Origin: Oceanobacillus jordanicus | GTDB taxonomy: Bacteria; Bacillota; Bacilli; Bacillales; Amphibacillaceae | Direction: 5' to 3' | DNA length: 64,000 nucleotides | Assembly (NCBI RefSeq): GCF_022095695.1 | Contig: NZ_JAIFZM010000011.1 | Coordinates: forward strand, 62,001 to 126,000 | Part shown: in pieces, positions 42,817-52,182 of the stretch | Numbering within the stretch: the stretch's first letter is position 1 | Layout of the letters: each line of letters opens with the position of its first letter | Position numbers and translations under genes: made by a program | Notes under the pieces: model-generated | What the model was told of the DNA's origin: nothing | The model's input: the letters and a program-made list of their open reading frames with translations, nothing else | Databases searched by the model: none

Positions 42817-44091
42817 TTAAGAGGCATAACGAATCAACGTGTATTTCTTCTTCCCTCTTCGAATAATGGTAAATTCATCTTCGATTCGGTCATCTTGGCC
42901 AATAGTATGTTGCAAGTCTTGCACTCTTTCTCCATTCACATAAATGGCACCATTTTGGATATCTTCTCTCGCTTGTCTTTTAGAAGAAGAGATTTTTGCT
43001 TCAACCAATAAGTCTATTAGCCCAACTTCTTCTTTTGCACGCTCATGTGTTGGAACATCCTTGAATCCCTGCTTAATTTCAGCACCAGAGAGGTCTTTTA
43101 GATCACCACTGAATAAAGATGCAGAAATTTTCTTCGCCTGTTCCAATGCTTCTTGACTATGAACGATAACTGTCATTTCTTCAGCTAAACGTTTCTGAGC
43201 TTCTCTTTTTTCCGGTTGATCACTAACTTCTTTTTCCAACTGCTCCATCTCTTGTTCTGAAATGAAAGTAAAGTAACGAAGGAATTTGATAACATCCCTG
43301 TCGTCTGTATTTAACCAGAACTGGTAAAACTCATAAGGAGAAGTTTTCTCTGGATCTAGCCAAATTGCTCCACCAGCAGTTTTCCCGAACTTGGTACCAT
43401 CGGCTTTTGTGATAAGTGGTACAGTTAAGCCGAATACTTTTATTTCCTCTTCCTGGTTTTCTCTTGACCTACGAATTAGCTCCATACCAGCGGTAATATT
43501 CCCCCACTGATCACTACCACCGATTTGTAGTGTACAATTTTCCTGTTCGTAAAGCTTTAGAAAGTCAAGGGATTGCAAGATCATATAACTAAACTCTGTA
43601 AATGTGATGCCTTGTTCGATACGTGCAGAAACGGATTCCTTTGCGAGCATATAATTGATCCCAAAATGCTTCCCAGCATCACGAAGAAAATCAATTACTG
43701 TCATGCTTGAAAGCCAGTCATGGTTGTTTCTAGCGACGACTGGATTTTCGCCCTTATCGAAATCAAGTAATCCGGCAATTTGTTGCTTAATTTTTTCACT
43801 ATACCCTTTAACGACCTCACTCTCGTTAAGAGAGCGTTCACTTGTTCTTCCGCTTGGATCACCAATCATTCCTGTCCCCCCACCAACAAGGGCAATCGGG
43901 CGATGTCCTGCTTTTTGGAAACGTTTTAGCATTGTAATTGGTAGCAAATGTCCTATATGCAGACTATCTGCTGTCGGATCAAACCCACAGTACAATGTTA
44001 CCTGTTTTTCTTGCAATTGCTTTTCAAGTGCCTCACGATCCGTTGTCTGATGTATTAGTCCCCTTGTTTCAAGGTCCTGTAAAATATCCAT
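42817..44091 (-). CDS. tyrS: Tyrosyl-tRNA synthetase
   Basis: Charges tRNA-Tyr. The 424 residues include the class I motifs HIGHLLP and the KMSKS equivalent KFGKT, the CGFDPTADSL substrate region and a C-terminal S4-like domain (SSSKRQAREDIQNGAIYVNG). ATG 44091 follows GGAG with 10 bases; a GTG at 44100 is less likely. The T-box leader upstream controls it by uncharged tRNA-Tyr. Confidence 0.98.
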   Translation of the reverse strand: MDILQDLETRGLIHQTTDREALEKQLQEKQVTLYCGFDPTADSLHIGHLLPITMLKRFQKAGHRPIALVGGGTGMIGDPSGRTSERSLNESEVVKGYSEKIKQQIAGLLDFDKGENPVVARNNHDWLSSMTVIDFLRDAGKHFGINYMLAKESVSARIEQGITFTEFSYMILQSLDFLKLYEQENCTLQIGGSDQWGNITAGMELIRRSRENQEEEIKVFGLTVPLITKADGTKFGKTAGGAIWLDPEKTSPYEFYQFWLNTDDRDVIKFLRYFTFISEQEMEQLEKEVSDQPEKREAQKRLAEEMTVIVHSQEALEQAKKISASLFSGDLKDLSGAEIKQGFKDVPTHERAKEEVGLIDLLVEAKISSSKRQAREDIQNGAIYVNGERVQDLQHTIGQDDRIEDEFTIIRRGKKKYTLIRYAS

Positions 44092-44227
44092 TCTCTTCAC
44101 ACTCCATTTTTTTATCTAGATTAGAAAAACTCGCCTTCGCTCATCCTAAAAACGAATGTGCATGTTTTTCTTATACTTGGGACTTCAAAATTTTAACTTC
44201 CTTGTCATTACTTTCTAGCGCGGAAAA

Positions 44228-44465
44228 TAAAAAAACCCCTCCCCTATAAAAAGGGACGAGTTTAACACGCGGTACCACCCTTGTTGCAAATTAAAAATCT
44301 GCCACTTCGGATTGTTAACGATGTTGCCACCGTTCCGAACGCTCAAAACGATCGAAATTGCTCCGGAATGTAATTCGTCAGTAAATATATCCCGGCTTTC
44401 ACCACCCGCCGGTTCTCTAGAATAGGGATTTACTCGACTACTTCGTTCCTTCAACACAAATTATC
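44228..44465 (-). promoter_or_regulatory. Tyrosyl T-box riboswitch leader of tyrS
   Basis: The T-box sequence AGGGTGGTACCGCG lies at 44268-44281 on the minus strand, followed by the terminator stem and a T7 run. A UAC tyrosine codon (44370-44372) sits in the expected specifier-loop context GAATTACATTCC. When tRNA-Tyr is uncharged the antiterminator forms and tyrS is made. Confidence 0.93.
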
Positions 44466-44477
44466 TTATAGTATTTA

Positions 44478-44506
44478 TCTATACCATATTTGATTTAAAA
44501 AAGCAA
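44478..44506 (-). promoter_or_regulatory. Promoter of the tyrS T-box transcript
   Basis: TTGCTT (44501-44506), 17 bases, TATAGA (44478-44483) on the minus strand, starting transcription just before the T-box leader. Confidence 0.5.
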
Positions 44507-44581
44507 TTACTGAACCGAAAATCATTCCTCCCCATTCTATTATTATGCTATAATAAGAAAGGTATTTTAGGAGGTTTTGCG

Positions 44582-47566
44582 ATGAATTGGGAACAACGGT
44601 TTCATCAATATATGGAAAAGCTAAAATCAATCTGGAAATCTGGAAAGGTTCAACGTTCCTCCCGGATTTCCTATGACGTAGGATGGAATGTATTACTGTT
44701 TTTCTTAATAATTGGCTTCATTGGCATGTTTTTTGCTGGTGGCGTAGGGGCTGGATATTTTGCCTCATTGGTAAAAGATGAGCCAGTTCTCTCCTATGAA
44801 ACGATGCAACAGGACATTTACAACTATGAGGAAACGTCTAAGCTGTACTTTGCTGATGACAAATATTTTGGCGACGTCCAGTCTGACTTACACCGGGAAG
44901 AGGTCACCCTAGAAAACATCTCACCAGTCTTACTGGATGCAGTAATTGCAACAGAAGATGAGAACTTTGAAGAACATCATGGAGTTGTGCCAAAGGCTAT
45001 TCTTCGCGCAGTTTTACAGGAAGTAACAAATTCCGAAGTAAAAACAGGTGGTAGTACCCTTACACAGCAATTGATTAAAAACCAAATCCTAACCAACGAA
45101 GTGTCGTTTGAAAGAAAAGCAAAAGAAATATTACTTGCTTTGCGGCTGGAACGCTTCTTTGAAAAGGATGAAATTCTTGAAGCATACTTAAATATTGTCC
45201 CTTATGGTAGAAACGCTTCTGGAAACAATATTGCGGGAGTGCAAACAGCGGCACAGGGAATATTTGGTGTGGATGCAAAAGACGTCAATATTGCACAAGC
45301 TGCATACCTTGCGGGGCTCCCACAAAGTCCATCCGCTTACACCCCTTTTCTTAACGGAGGAGATCTAAAAGACGAGGACGGTTTACAGCGGGGAATTAAC
45401 CGAATGAAAACAGTGCTTAACCGGATGCTCGAATCCAGCTACATAACACAAGCAGAATATGATGAAAGCATCAATTATGATATTGTGGCTGATTTTAAAG
45501 AAGCTTCCCCTTCCCCTGTGGAGAAATATCCGTACTTAACTTTTGAAGTAGAAAAAAAGGCCACGGAAGTTATTATGTATCAACTAGCCGAGAAAGATGG
45601 TTACTCGAAAGAGGATCTCGAGAAGGATAGTGCTCTAAAGGAAGACTATGAAGTGAAGGCTGAAAGAGACTTACGGAAAAACGGCTACAATATCCATACA
45701 ACCATTGATAAGGACATATATGAAGCTTTTCAAGAAGTTGCGACAAACTATGATAACTATGGTCCAACTGTGACCGTTACAGAGACCAATAGTGAAACTG
45801 GCGAAACAGAAGAAGTAGAGCAAAGAGTCCAAACTGGTGGAATGCTCATTGAAAACAGTACCGGTAGAATCATTAGCTTTGTCGGTGGCCGAGGATATGA
45901 CGAAAATAACAATATTAATTATATTTCCGACAATGTTGTTCGTTCAAATGGTAGTACGATGAAACCATTATTAGATTATGCCCCCGCCATGGAAGAAGGA
46001 AAAGTTCAACCAGGCACCCCTGTCGCTGACGTAAGAAAGCAAATTCCTGGCTGGCCATCTGGCAAACCAGGAAACTATGGTGGTGGTTATCATGGAATCG
46101 TCTCTGCTCGTACTGCTCTGCAGAACTCGTATAATGTGCCTGCTGCTGATATTTATTCTCGTATTATGAATATTAATCCTGCAGAAAAGTACCTTGAGAA
46201 AATGGGTATTACTTCAATAAGCGAAGATCTGTATGGTATTGCTTCCCTATCAATAGGTGTAGCAGAACTAACCCTCGAAGAAAATATTAATGCATTTACT
46301 ACCTTTGGTAATAACGGGAAATTCGCTGACGCGTATATGATTGAAAAGATAACAAATCAAGACGGCGATGTTGTCTATGAACATAAAGCAGAGCCAGTTG
46401 AAGTGTTCAGTCCGCAAACAACGTATTTAACGATTGATATGATGCGAGATGTTATTAGTTCTGGAACAGCTGGTTACCTGAGACCGCAGCTATCAAATGG
46501 CAGTGTAGACTGGGCAGGTAAAACCGGTACATCAAATAATTATCATGATGCCTGGTTCGTTGCAACAAATCCAAACGTTACCTTCGGGACATGGATTGGA
46601 TATGATGACAACCGTCCTATTAATAATGCGAGCACAAATTATAGTCACCGTAACCTTAAATTATGGGCTGAGCTGATCAATAGTGCTGCCGCAATTAATC
46701 CAGAGCTAGTGACACCAAGTGAAACGTTCAAACGTCCGGACGGTATTGTCCAACGAAGCTATTGTGCGATTTCAGGGATGCTTCCTTCTGAATTATGCGA
46801 GAAAGCTGGTCTAGTAAAATCAGATTTATTTAATGCGAAATATGTACCAACTGAAACTGATGACAGCTTAGTGAGCGGAAGCTCTGTTATCGTGAATGGT
46901 AAGGCAGTAGTTGCAGGTGCTAATACTCCTGATGAGTTTGTAACAGGAGATGGCCTTATGTTTAGCCCTGAGTTTCTTAAACGAAACGGGTATGATAAGC
47001 TACCGGACCTTACACAATTGTATCCTAGAACCGAAACAGAAAAGTGGCAAAGGATTGGTGTACCTGGAGCTGGAGCAGAAGTAGGAGATGCCATTGAGGA
47101 TGATGGAAAAGACCCTTCCGCTCCGACATCTTTAAACAAATCTGGAAGCAAATTAACTTGGAAGAAATCGGGCAGCAATGACGTGGTTGGATATAGAGTA
47201 TATCGCGCTACGAAGGCTGGTGGTAAATTTAGCCTTGTAGGAAGTACGACCGAAACAAGTTATACCATCGGAAACAATAATGCTATCTATCACGTAAAAG
47301 CTGTTGACTATTTCGGTAGAGAGTCCTCTGCCTCAAAAGAAATAATGGTTGGTAATACGTCTAAGCCAGAGCCCGAAACACCTGACTCAAACAAGGAAAC
47401 CGATAATGAGAAAGAAACAGCAGATGAAAATAACGAAAAAGAAGATAAACAACAAGAAGAAAGCAATAACGATCAAGAAGAAGAAGAAGAAGAAGAAAAT
47501 AATCAAGATGAAGAAAGCAGTCAGGATGAGGAAAGTAACAAAGATGATAGCGAAGACGAACAATAA
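44582..47566 (+). CDS. Class A penicillin-binding protein (PBP1A family) with FnIII and acidic tail
   Basis: Bifunctional peptidoglycan synthase. In 994 residues: membrane anchor (about 35-62), GT51 glycosyltransferase with catalytic Glu125 region (ATEDENFEEHHGV) and GGSTLTQQLIKNQ, then the transpeptidase with active Ser458 in STMK (458-461), SYN (near 520) and KTG (647-649), a fibronectin type III module (about 860-925), and a very acidic Glu/Asp/Asn-rich tail (about 930-994). AGGAGG precedes the ATG. An acidic tail of this type suits a halotolerant cell wall. Confidence 0.93.
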   Translation: MNWEQRFHQYMEKLKSIWKSGKVQRSSRISYDVGWNVLLFFLIIGFIGMFFAGGVGAGYFASLVKDEPVLSYETMQQDIYNYEETSKLYFADDKYFGDVQSDLHREEVTLENISPVLLDAVIATEDENFEEHHGVVPKAILRAVLQEVTNSEVKTGGSTLTQQLIKNQILTNEVSFERKAKEILLALRLERFFEKDEILEAYLNIVPYGRNASGNNIAGVQTAAQGIFGVDAKDVNIAQAAYLAGLPQSPSAYTPFLNGGDLKDEDGLQRGINRMKTVLNRMLESSYITQAEYDESINYDIVADFKEASPSPVEKYPYLTFEVEKKATEVIMYQLAEKDGYSKEDLEKDSALKEDYEVKAERDLRKNGYNIHTTIDKDIYEAFQEVATNYDNYGPTVTVTETNSETGETEEVEQRVQTGGMLIENSTGRIISFVGGRGYDENNNINYISDNVVRSNGSTMKPLLDYAPAMEEGKVQPGTPVADVRKQIPGWPSGKPGNYGGGYHGIVSARTALQNSYNVPAADIYSRIMNINPAEKYLEKMGITSISEDLYGIASLSIGVAELTLEENINAFTTFGNNGKFADAYMIEKITNQDGDVVYEHKAEPVEVFSPQTTYLTIDMMRDVISSGTAGYLRPQLSNGSVDWAGKTGTSNNYHDAWFVATNPNVTFGTWIGYDDNRPINNASTNYSHRNLKLWAELINSAAAINPELVTPSETFKRPDGIVQRSYCAISGMLPSELCEKAGLVKSDLFNAKYVPTETDDSLVSGSSVIVNGKAVVAGANTPDEFVTGDGLMFSPEFLKRNGYDKLPDLTQLYPRTETEKWQRIGVPGAGAEVGDAIEDDGKDPSAPTSLNKSGSKLTWKKSGSNDVVGYRVYRATKAGGKFSLVGSTTETSYTIGNNNAIYHVKAVDYFGRESSASKEIMVGNTSKPEPETPDSNKETDNEKETADENNEKEDKQQEESNNDQEEEEEEENNQDEESSQDEESNKDDSEDEQ

Positions 47567-47615
47567 CGCGTCTTATTCGTGATATCTTGGGCTATAGTTT
47601 CGTACCAAACGAACA

Positions 47616-47670
47616 AGTCGAGCGATCTTTTGAAACTCTATGGTGAGTTTTGAGTTCGCTCGACTTTTTT
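47616..47670 (+). terminator. Terminator of the PBP gene
   Basis: AGTCGAGCGA pairs perfectly with TCGCTCGACT, with an inner AAACTC/GAGTTT helix, followed by TTTTT. Confidence 0.88.
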
Positions 47671-47797
47671 ATGTAGAGAAATACACATAATTGTGAATGA
47701 AGATCACAAGAGGGATTATCCATAGATCTTTTTCCCAGCGTCCTAACACTTTGAAAAAGGATAAGTTTCACCCTTTTCACATTTATTCCTAAATAAA

Positions 47798-47945
47798 GTG
47801 AAACTTCATTTGGTGGGGTTTCCCTACCTCCCCCACTAAATGTTAGTTGAACGAATCGGACCTTTACTGGCAGTTGATCCCCCCACTTAGAGCTTGATTG
47901 CTTCCCAAATTCTTGAAGTGGGGGTTTTACTGCCAGTTGAGGCGG
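47798..47945 (+). repeat. Structured intergenic repeat, copy B
   Basis: Second copy of the element at 39671. It shares GTGAAACTTC and the core TGTTAGTTGAACGAATCGG (47841-47859). Hairpin 1 is CATTTGGTGGGG with CCCCACTAAATG. Hairpin 2 is CTGGCAG and CCCCCACTT with AAGTGGGGG and CTGCCAG. All stem bases differ from copy A yet still pair. An AAGTTTCAC at 47763 upstream could pair with the start of the element. Confidence 0.75.
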
Positions 47946-48014
47946 GATAAATGTTCGGTAATCTAGTATAATGAATGTAAGCGTATTAGTTTTACAGATT
48001 AGGTGGTGAAAAAG

Positions 48015-48671
48015 TTGGAACATACAAAAACTTATCATGCATTATGCCGTGAAAGTAATAATGGAGACAGTATAACAATTGAAGGTCCCCTGTCCAGTGA
48101 AGAACTTGGAAACTTCCATTTTCATGAACACCTGACTGCATTCAGACCCGCTCCAAAACAATTTGAAGCACTACGCAGTATAGCCGATTTCCCTGAAGGA
48201 AGAATTATAGTTGCCCGAACCGAAGATACAATAATTGGTTATGTGACTTATTTGCACCCTGATCCGCTGGAACGCTGGTCCGAGTTCAAGATGGAAGAAC
48301 TTATGGAACTTGGCGCAATTGAAGTAGTTCCCTCCTATCGGGGAGCCAAATTAGCCTCAGGTTTATTGCAAGTCTCCATGATGGATGACTATATGGAGAA
48401 TTATATTATTATTTCGACTGAGTATTATTGGCACTGGGATTTGGATGGAACGAAACTAAGCATTTGGGACTACCGGAAAGTGATGGAAAAGATGATGGCT
48501 ACTGGTGGCCTCCTCCCCGCTCCAACCGATGATCCAGAAATCATTTCACACCCAGCAAATTGCTTAATGGTTAGAATCGGCAAAGAAGTCACTGATGATT
48601 CCGTCACGACTTTTGATAAGCTGCGCTTCTTACAGCGATATCAATACCGCAATATGAGGGAGGGGCTTTAA
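48015..48671 (+). CDS. acuA: Protein acetyltransferase AcuA
   Basis: GNAT acetyltransferase that acetylates and inactivates acetyl-CoA synthetase in B. subtilis. The 218-residue protein has the acetyl-CoA region EVVPSYRGAKLASGLL. The TTG start at 48015 (MEHTKTYH) is chosen because AGGTGG lies before it and it matches known AcuA N termini. The usual neighbour acsA is absent; acuA follows the PBP gene and repeat B. Confidence 0.9.
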   Translation: MEHTKTYHALCRESNNGDSITIEGPLSSEELGNFHFHEHLTAFRPAPKQFEALRSIADFPEGRIIVARTEDTIIGYVTYLHPDPLERWSEFKMEELMELGAIEVVPSYRGAKLASGLLQVSMMDDYMENYIIISTEYYWHWDLDGTKLSIWDYRKVMEKMMATGGLLPAPTDDPEIISHPANCLMVRIGKEVTDDSVTTFDKLRFLQRYQYRNMREGL

Positions 48672-49325
48672 ATGCTAGTAGAAGAAATTATGAATCGAGA
48701 CGTGATTACTTTAGCACCAACAGATACGATTGAAAAAGCATTGCACATCTTACAACTAAATCGTATTCGACATATCCCAATTGTAGAGAAGAATAAAGAT
48801 GTAATAGGAATTATCTCTGACAGGGATATCCGCGATGCTTCTCCGTCTATATTTAAAAATAACACAGTGGCAGAAGAATTAAAAAATGAGCTTCACACCA
48901 TTATGAGTAGTCCCGTCGTTACCGTTCATCCGCTTGATTTTGTAGAAGAAATAGCTCGAATCTTTTATGATGAAGAATTTGCTTGCCTCCCTGTTGTGAG
49001 AAAGGATAACAGGCTTGTTGGCATTGTCACAGAAAAGGATATGCTTCAGACATTGATTCAGCTTACCGGTACGAATGTGCCTTCCTCTCATATTGAAGTA
49101 AGAGTGCCACATAGGCCAGGAATCCTTCCTGAAATTACATCTATATTTGGTAAAAGGAAAGTAAATATTGTTTCTGTATTAGTGTATCCGTATAAAGATG
49201 ATCCCGCCTACAAAATACTTGTTTTCCGGATCCAGACGATGAATCCTCTCCCTATTATTCAGGATTTAAGAGATGCGGGGTATGATCTAATGTGGCCAAA
49301 TAATATTCCGGGGCCAAAACGATGA
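48672..49325 (+). CDS. acuB: AcuB, CBS-ACT domain protein
   Basis: The 217-residue protein has two CBS domains (about 1-60 and 75-130) and a C-terminal ACT domain (about 140-205, VRVPHRPGILPEITSIF), suggesting binding of an adenine nucleotide and an amino acid-like ligand. Its role with AcuA/AcuC is not settled. It starts immediately after the acuA stop. Confidence 0.93.
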   Translation: MLVEEIMNRDVITLAPTDTIEKALHILQLNRIRHIPIVEKNKDVIGIISDRDIRDASPSIFKNNTVAEELKNELHTIMSSPVVTVHPLDFVEEIARIFYDEEFACLPVVRKDNRLVGIVTEKDMLQTLIQLTGTNVPSSHIEVRVPHRPGILPEITSIFGKRKVNIVSVLVYPYKDDPAYKILVFRIQTMNPLPIIQDLRDAGYDLMWPNNIPGPKR

Positions 49326-50476
49326 AATGTTCCGCAGCGTTCGTCTTCTCAGAAAATACGTTAAACTATCACTTTAATAAAGATCATCCGTTTAACCAAA
49401 AACGTGTATTGCTTACAAAGGAGCTATTAGAGGCAACAGGTCAATTATCTGCAGAGGCAGTGCTAGCTCCTCGGATAGCAACAGAGGACGAACTCGCACT
49501 TTTCCATGATGTAGCTTACATTCAAGCTATTAAAAAGGCGAGTAAGTCCCAGTTAACAGACAGTGAGGCTACACAATTTGGACTGGGTACGGAAGATACA
49601 CCTATATTTCCAAATATGCATGAGGCTGCAAGTTATGTAGTAGGCGGTACACTGACAGCGGTCGATGCTGTTATGGAAGAGCAGACTATGCATGCACTCC
49701 ACTTGGGAGGTGGGCTTCATCATGGATTTAAACGAAAAGCAGCTGGTTTCTGTATTTATAACGATGGAGCAGTGGCAATAAAATACCTCAGGGAAAAGTA
49801 TGATTTAAAGGTGTTATATGTGGATACGGATGCGCACCACGGAGACGGTGTACAATGGGCCTTCTATGATGACCCGAATGTCTGCACCCTATCTATCCAT
49901 GAAACAGGTAGATACCTTTTCCCGGGGACCGGAAATGTAAATGAGCGTGGACTCAAACAAGGCCATGGATATACCTTTAATTTACCACTAGATGCATTTA
50001 CAGAGGACGATTCATTTATTTCCGTTTATGACAGCGCTATCAAAGAAGTTGCCGATTTTTTCAAGCCTGACATTATTATCACACAGAACGGGGCAGATGC
50101 GCATTGCTATGATCCATTAACACATTTATGTAGTACGATGAGAAGTTTTGAGTATATCCCTAAGATAGCGCATGAAATAGCGCACGAATACTGTGGTGGC
50201 AAATGGATTGCACTAGGTGGCGGTGGGTATGATATTTGGCGAGTTGTCCCGAGGGCATGGGGACAACTCTGGAACATTATGCATGATGGCCACGTCCTTA
50301 CAGGAAAGATCCCTCCTACCTGGTTGAAGCAGTGGGAAAAGGAGGCTCCTACTCCCCTTCCAGCGTATTGGCAGGATGAAAAGGAGATTGTCTCCATACC
50401 CCGAAGAGCAGAAATAACAGAAAAAAATGAGAAGCTATTACAAAGCATGTTAAAATACACAAAAAAAATTATGTGA
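49322..50476 (+). CDS. acuC: Protein deacetylase AcuC
   Basis: Class I/II histone-deacetylase fold enzyme that removes acetyl groups placed by AcuA. In 384 residues the active site is clear: GGGLHHGFKRKAAGFC, the metal site DTDAHHGDGVQ, GAD and the GGGGYDIWRV tail. The ATG overlaps the acuB stop (ATGA), so it is translated from the same mRNA. Confidence 0.94.
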   Translation: MKCSAAFVFSENTLNYHFNKDHPFNQKRVLLTKELLEATGQLSAEAVLAPRIATEDELALFHDVAYIQAIKKASKSQLTDSEATQFGLGTEDTPIFPNMHEAASYVVGGTLTAVDAVMEEQTMHALHLGGGLHHGFKRKAAGFCIYNDGAVAIKYLREKYDLKVLYVDTDAHHGDGVQWAFYDDPNVCTLSIHETGRYLFPGTGNVNERGLKQGHGYTFNLPLDAFTEDDSFISVYDSAIKEVADFFKPDIIITQNGADAHCYDPLTHLCSTMRSFEYIPKIAHEIAHEYCGGKWIALGGGGYDIWRVVPRAWGQLWNIMHDGHVLTGKIPPTWLKQWEKEAPTPLPAYWQDEKEIVSIPRRAEITEKNEKLLQSMLKYTKKIM

Positions 50477-50493
50477 CCTAGTTTCCTTCCTAA

Positions 50494-50541
50494 CAAAAAA
50501 GCCAGCGAGATGGCGTTTACTCATCATCTCCCTGGCTTTCT
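50494..50541. terminator. Bidirectional terminator between acuC and motS
   Basis: AAAGCCAG pairs with CTGGCTTT and GAGATG with CATCTC around the loop; T run follows on the minus strand. It overlaps the motS stop. Confidence 0.75.
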
Positions 50542-51296
50542 TCTAATATAACAATCTCTACACGTCGGTTTTTTGCCCAGTTTTCTTCCGAAGTATTTTC
50601 AACTAGTGGTCTAGTATCTCCATACCCTACTGAAGAAAAACGTGATTCATCGAACTTATTTTCTTCTATCATATAACGTATGACACTGCTTGCTCTAGCT
50701 CCTGACAGTTCCCAATTGGAAGGGTACCTAAAACTGTCTATTGGCCTATCATCCGTATGCCCTTCCACTTTAACATTATTTGGCAAACTGTCTAACATGG
50801 AAGCAATTTTTGATAGAAAAGGTTTTCCGCTTGCCAGTATTTCCGCTTCACCTGAATCAAACAATATACTTTCTTGCAACACCAGTACGACCCCTTGATC
50901 CGTACGGGTAGCTGAAATAACATTATTTAACTCGTTTTCATCTAAGTATTGATCAACATTTTCCATTAGGTTGTCCAAGGAATCCTGTGTTGTATCGTCA
51001 TCATCTTGTTTGTTCTCCAGCTGTGTTGGATTCTCAAATTCATTCGAATTCTTACCACTTTCCTCATCCCTTGTATGCTCAGTTGGATTTTCCATCGGAA
51101 CTGGGGATGGGTAGAAATCAAAAATCATTCGATTTTTAAATGATTCTGAGATTGCTTCAAATTTCACCGAATCAATTTGTGACATGGAAAACAACAGGAT
51201 AAAAAATACGAGAATTAAGGTCACCATATCCGAATATGTAACCATCCATTTTGGTGCACCCTTGTTTTTGTTCCGCCTTATATTCCTACGCTTCAT
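50517..51296 (-). CDS. motS: Sodium-type flagellar stator subunit MotS
   Basis: MotB/PomB homologue. One N-terminal membrane helix with the ion-binding Asp in YSDMVTLILVFFILLF, an acidic linker, and a C-terminal OmpA-like peptidoglycan-binding domain with VEGHTDDRPIDS. In 259 residues. With MotP it forms a sodium-driven stator as in B. subtilis and alkaliphiles. It overlaps the motP end. Confidence 0.93.
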   Translation of the reverse strand: MKRRNIRRNKNKGAPKWMVTYSDMVTLILVFFILLFSMSQIDSVKFEAISESFKNRMIFDFYPSPVPMENPTEHTRDEESGKNSNEFENPTQLENKQDDDDTTQDSLDNLMENVDQYLDENELNNVISATRTDQGVVLVLQESILFDSGEAEILASGKPFLSKIASMLDSLPNNVKVEGHTDDRPIDSFRYPSNWELSGARASSVIRYMIEENKFDESRFSSVGYGDTRPLVENTSEENWAKNRRVEIVILEESQGDDE

Positions 51297-52110
51297 TAAC
51301 TCTCTCTCCTACAAAACCTTCATCTTCAACCGATGTCTGTTGGTTTTTAATCTCACTGGAAAGAAAAGCAGATAGTTTCTCTTCAAGAATGCGTGGGTTT
51401 TGTCCAGACTGAACGCCCATAACTCCTTCGATGATAACCTGTTTAATAAATACTTCTTCTTCTGTTTTGCTCTCTAATTTATTTGCCATGGGGACGAATA
51501 CAAGATTCGCTAGGACCGTACCATATAAAGTTGTTAGAAGAGCTACTGCCATACTAGGCCCGAGGCTGGCCGGGTCCTGTAAATTATTAAGCATCAGTAC
51601 AAGCCCTACTAATGTACCAATCATTCCCCAAGCCGGAGCATATTCTCCAGCCTTTTCTATTAGATTTCTTCCTTTATAATGCCTGTCCTCTGTTGCCGTG
51701 ATTTCCGCATTCATAATATCGCTGATCACTTCTGGTTCTATCCCATCAACTGCAAGTAAGACCCCTTTTTTTATAAAAGGCTCATCTACATCTTCCAATT
51801 CATTTTCCAATGCAAGTATGCCTTCACGACGAGCCCTCTCAGATAATCGGATAAACAACGCTATTAGCTCAGGAAGACGCTGATCATTCTTGTGAAATGC
51901 CTCACTAATAATTTTTCTAGTGAGTTTAATTTCCTCCATTTTAAAATTTATCAGCATGGAAGCAACTAAACCGCCGATTACAATAAAGATGGATGAAACA
52001 TCCAAGAATAACGTAGCGCCGCTTATACCACCTTTTGACATTATGGCAAGCATGATCATGATAAAACCTAACGTGATGCCGATAGGAGTTAATATATCGC
52101 GTTTTCTCAT
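51286..52110 (-). CDS. motP: Sodium-type flagellar stator subunit MotP
   Basis: MotA/PomA homologue of 274 residues with four membrane helices and the conserved cytoplasmic loop. The ATG at 52110 follows AGGAG with 7 bases; an upstream in-frame start at 52131 would include that site. Located directly downstream of ccpA on the same strand, as in other bacilli. Confidence 0.94.
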   Translation of the reverse strand: MRKRDILTPIGITLGFIMIMLAIMSKGGISGATLFLDVSSIFIVIGGLVASMLINFKMEEIKLTRKIISEAFHKNDQRLPELIALFIRLSERARREGILALENELEDVDEPFIKKGVLLAVDGIEPEVISDIMNAEITATEDRHYKGRNLIEKAGEYAPAWGMIGTLVGLVLMLNNLQDPASLGPSMAVALLTTLYGTVLANLVFVPMANKLESKTEEEVFIKQVIIEGVMGVQSGQNPRILEEKLSAFLSSEIKNQQTSVEDEGFVGERVNEA

Positions 52111-52182
52111 ATTCTCTCTCCTCAAAGTCACTATGGAATAAGGGAATGAAGATTCTCTCTATTCTTTATATCGGCATCTTTT

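Noticed and set aside
44215-44457. Minus-strand 80-codon open frame before tyrS
   Set aside because: It is the T-box leader read as protein.
47459-47566. Acidic GAA/GAT-rich run at the end of the PBP gene as a simple repeat or frameshift
   Set aside because: The frame is intact to the stop and acidic tails are common in class A PBPs of bacilli.
47976-47989. TGTAAGCGTATTAG before acuA as a cre site
   Set aside because: Three mismatches to the consensus, two of them in the conserved CA end, although the position over the start point would suit CcpA repression.
47592-48038. Minus-strand open frame (148 codons) across the PBP-acuA spacer
   Set aside because: It runs through the PBP terminator and structured repeat B, and has no protein-like features or start site.
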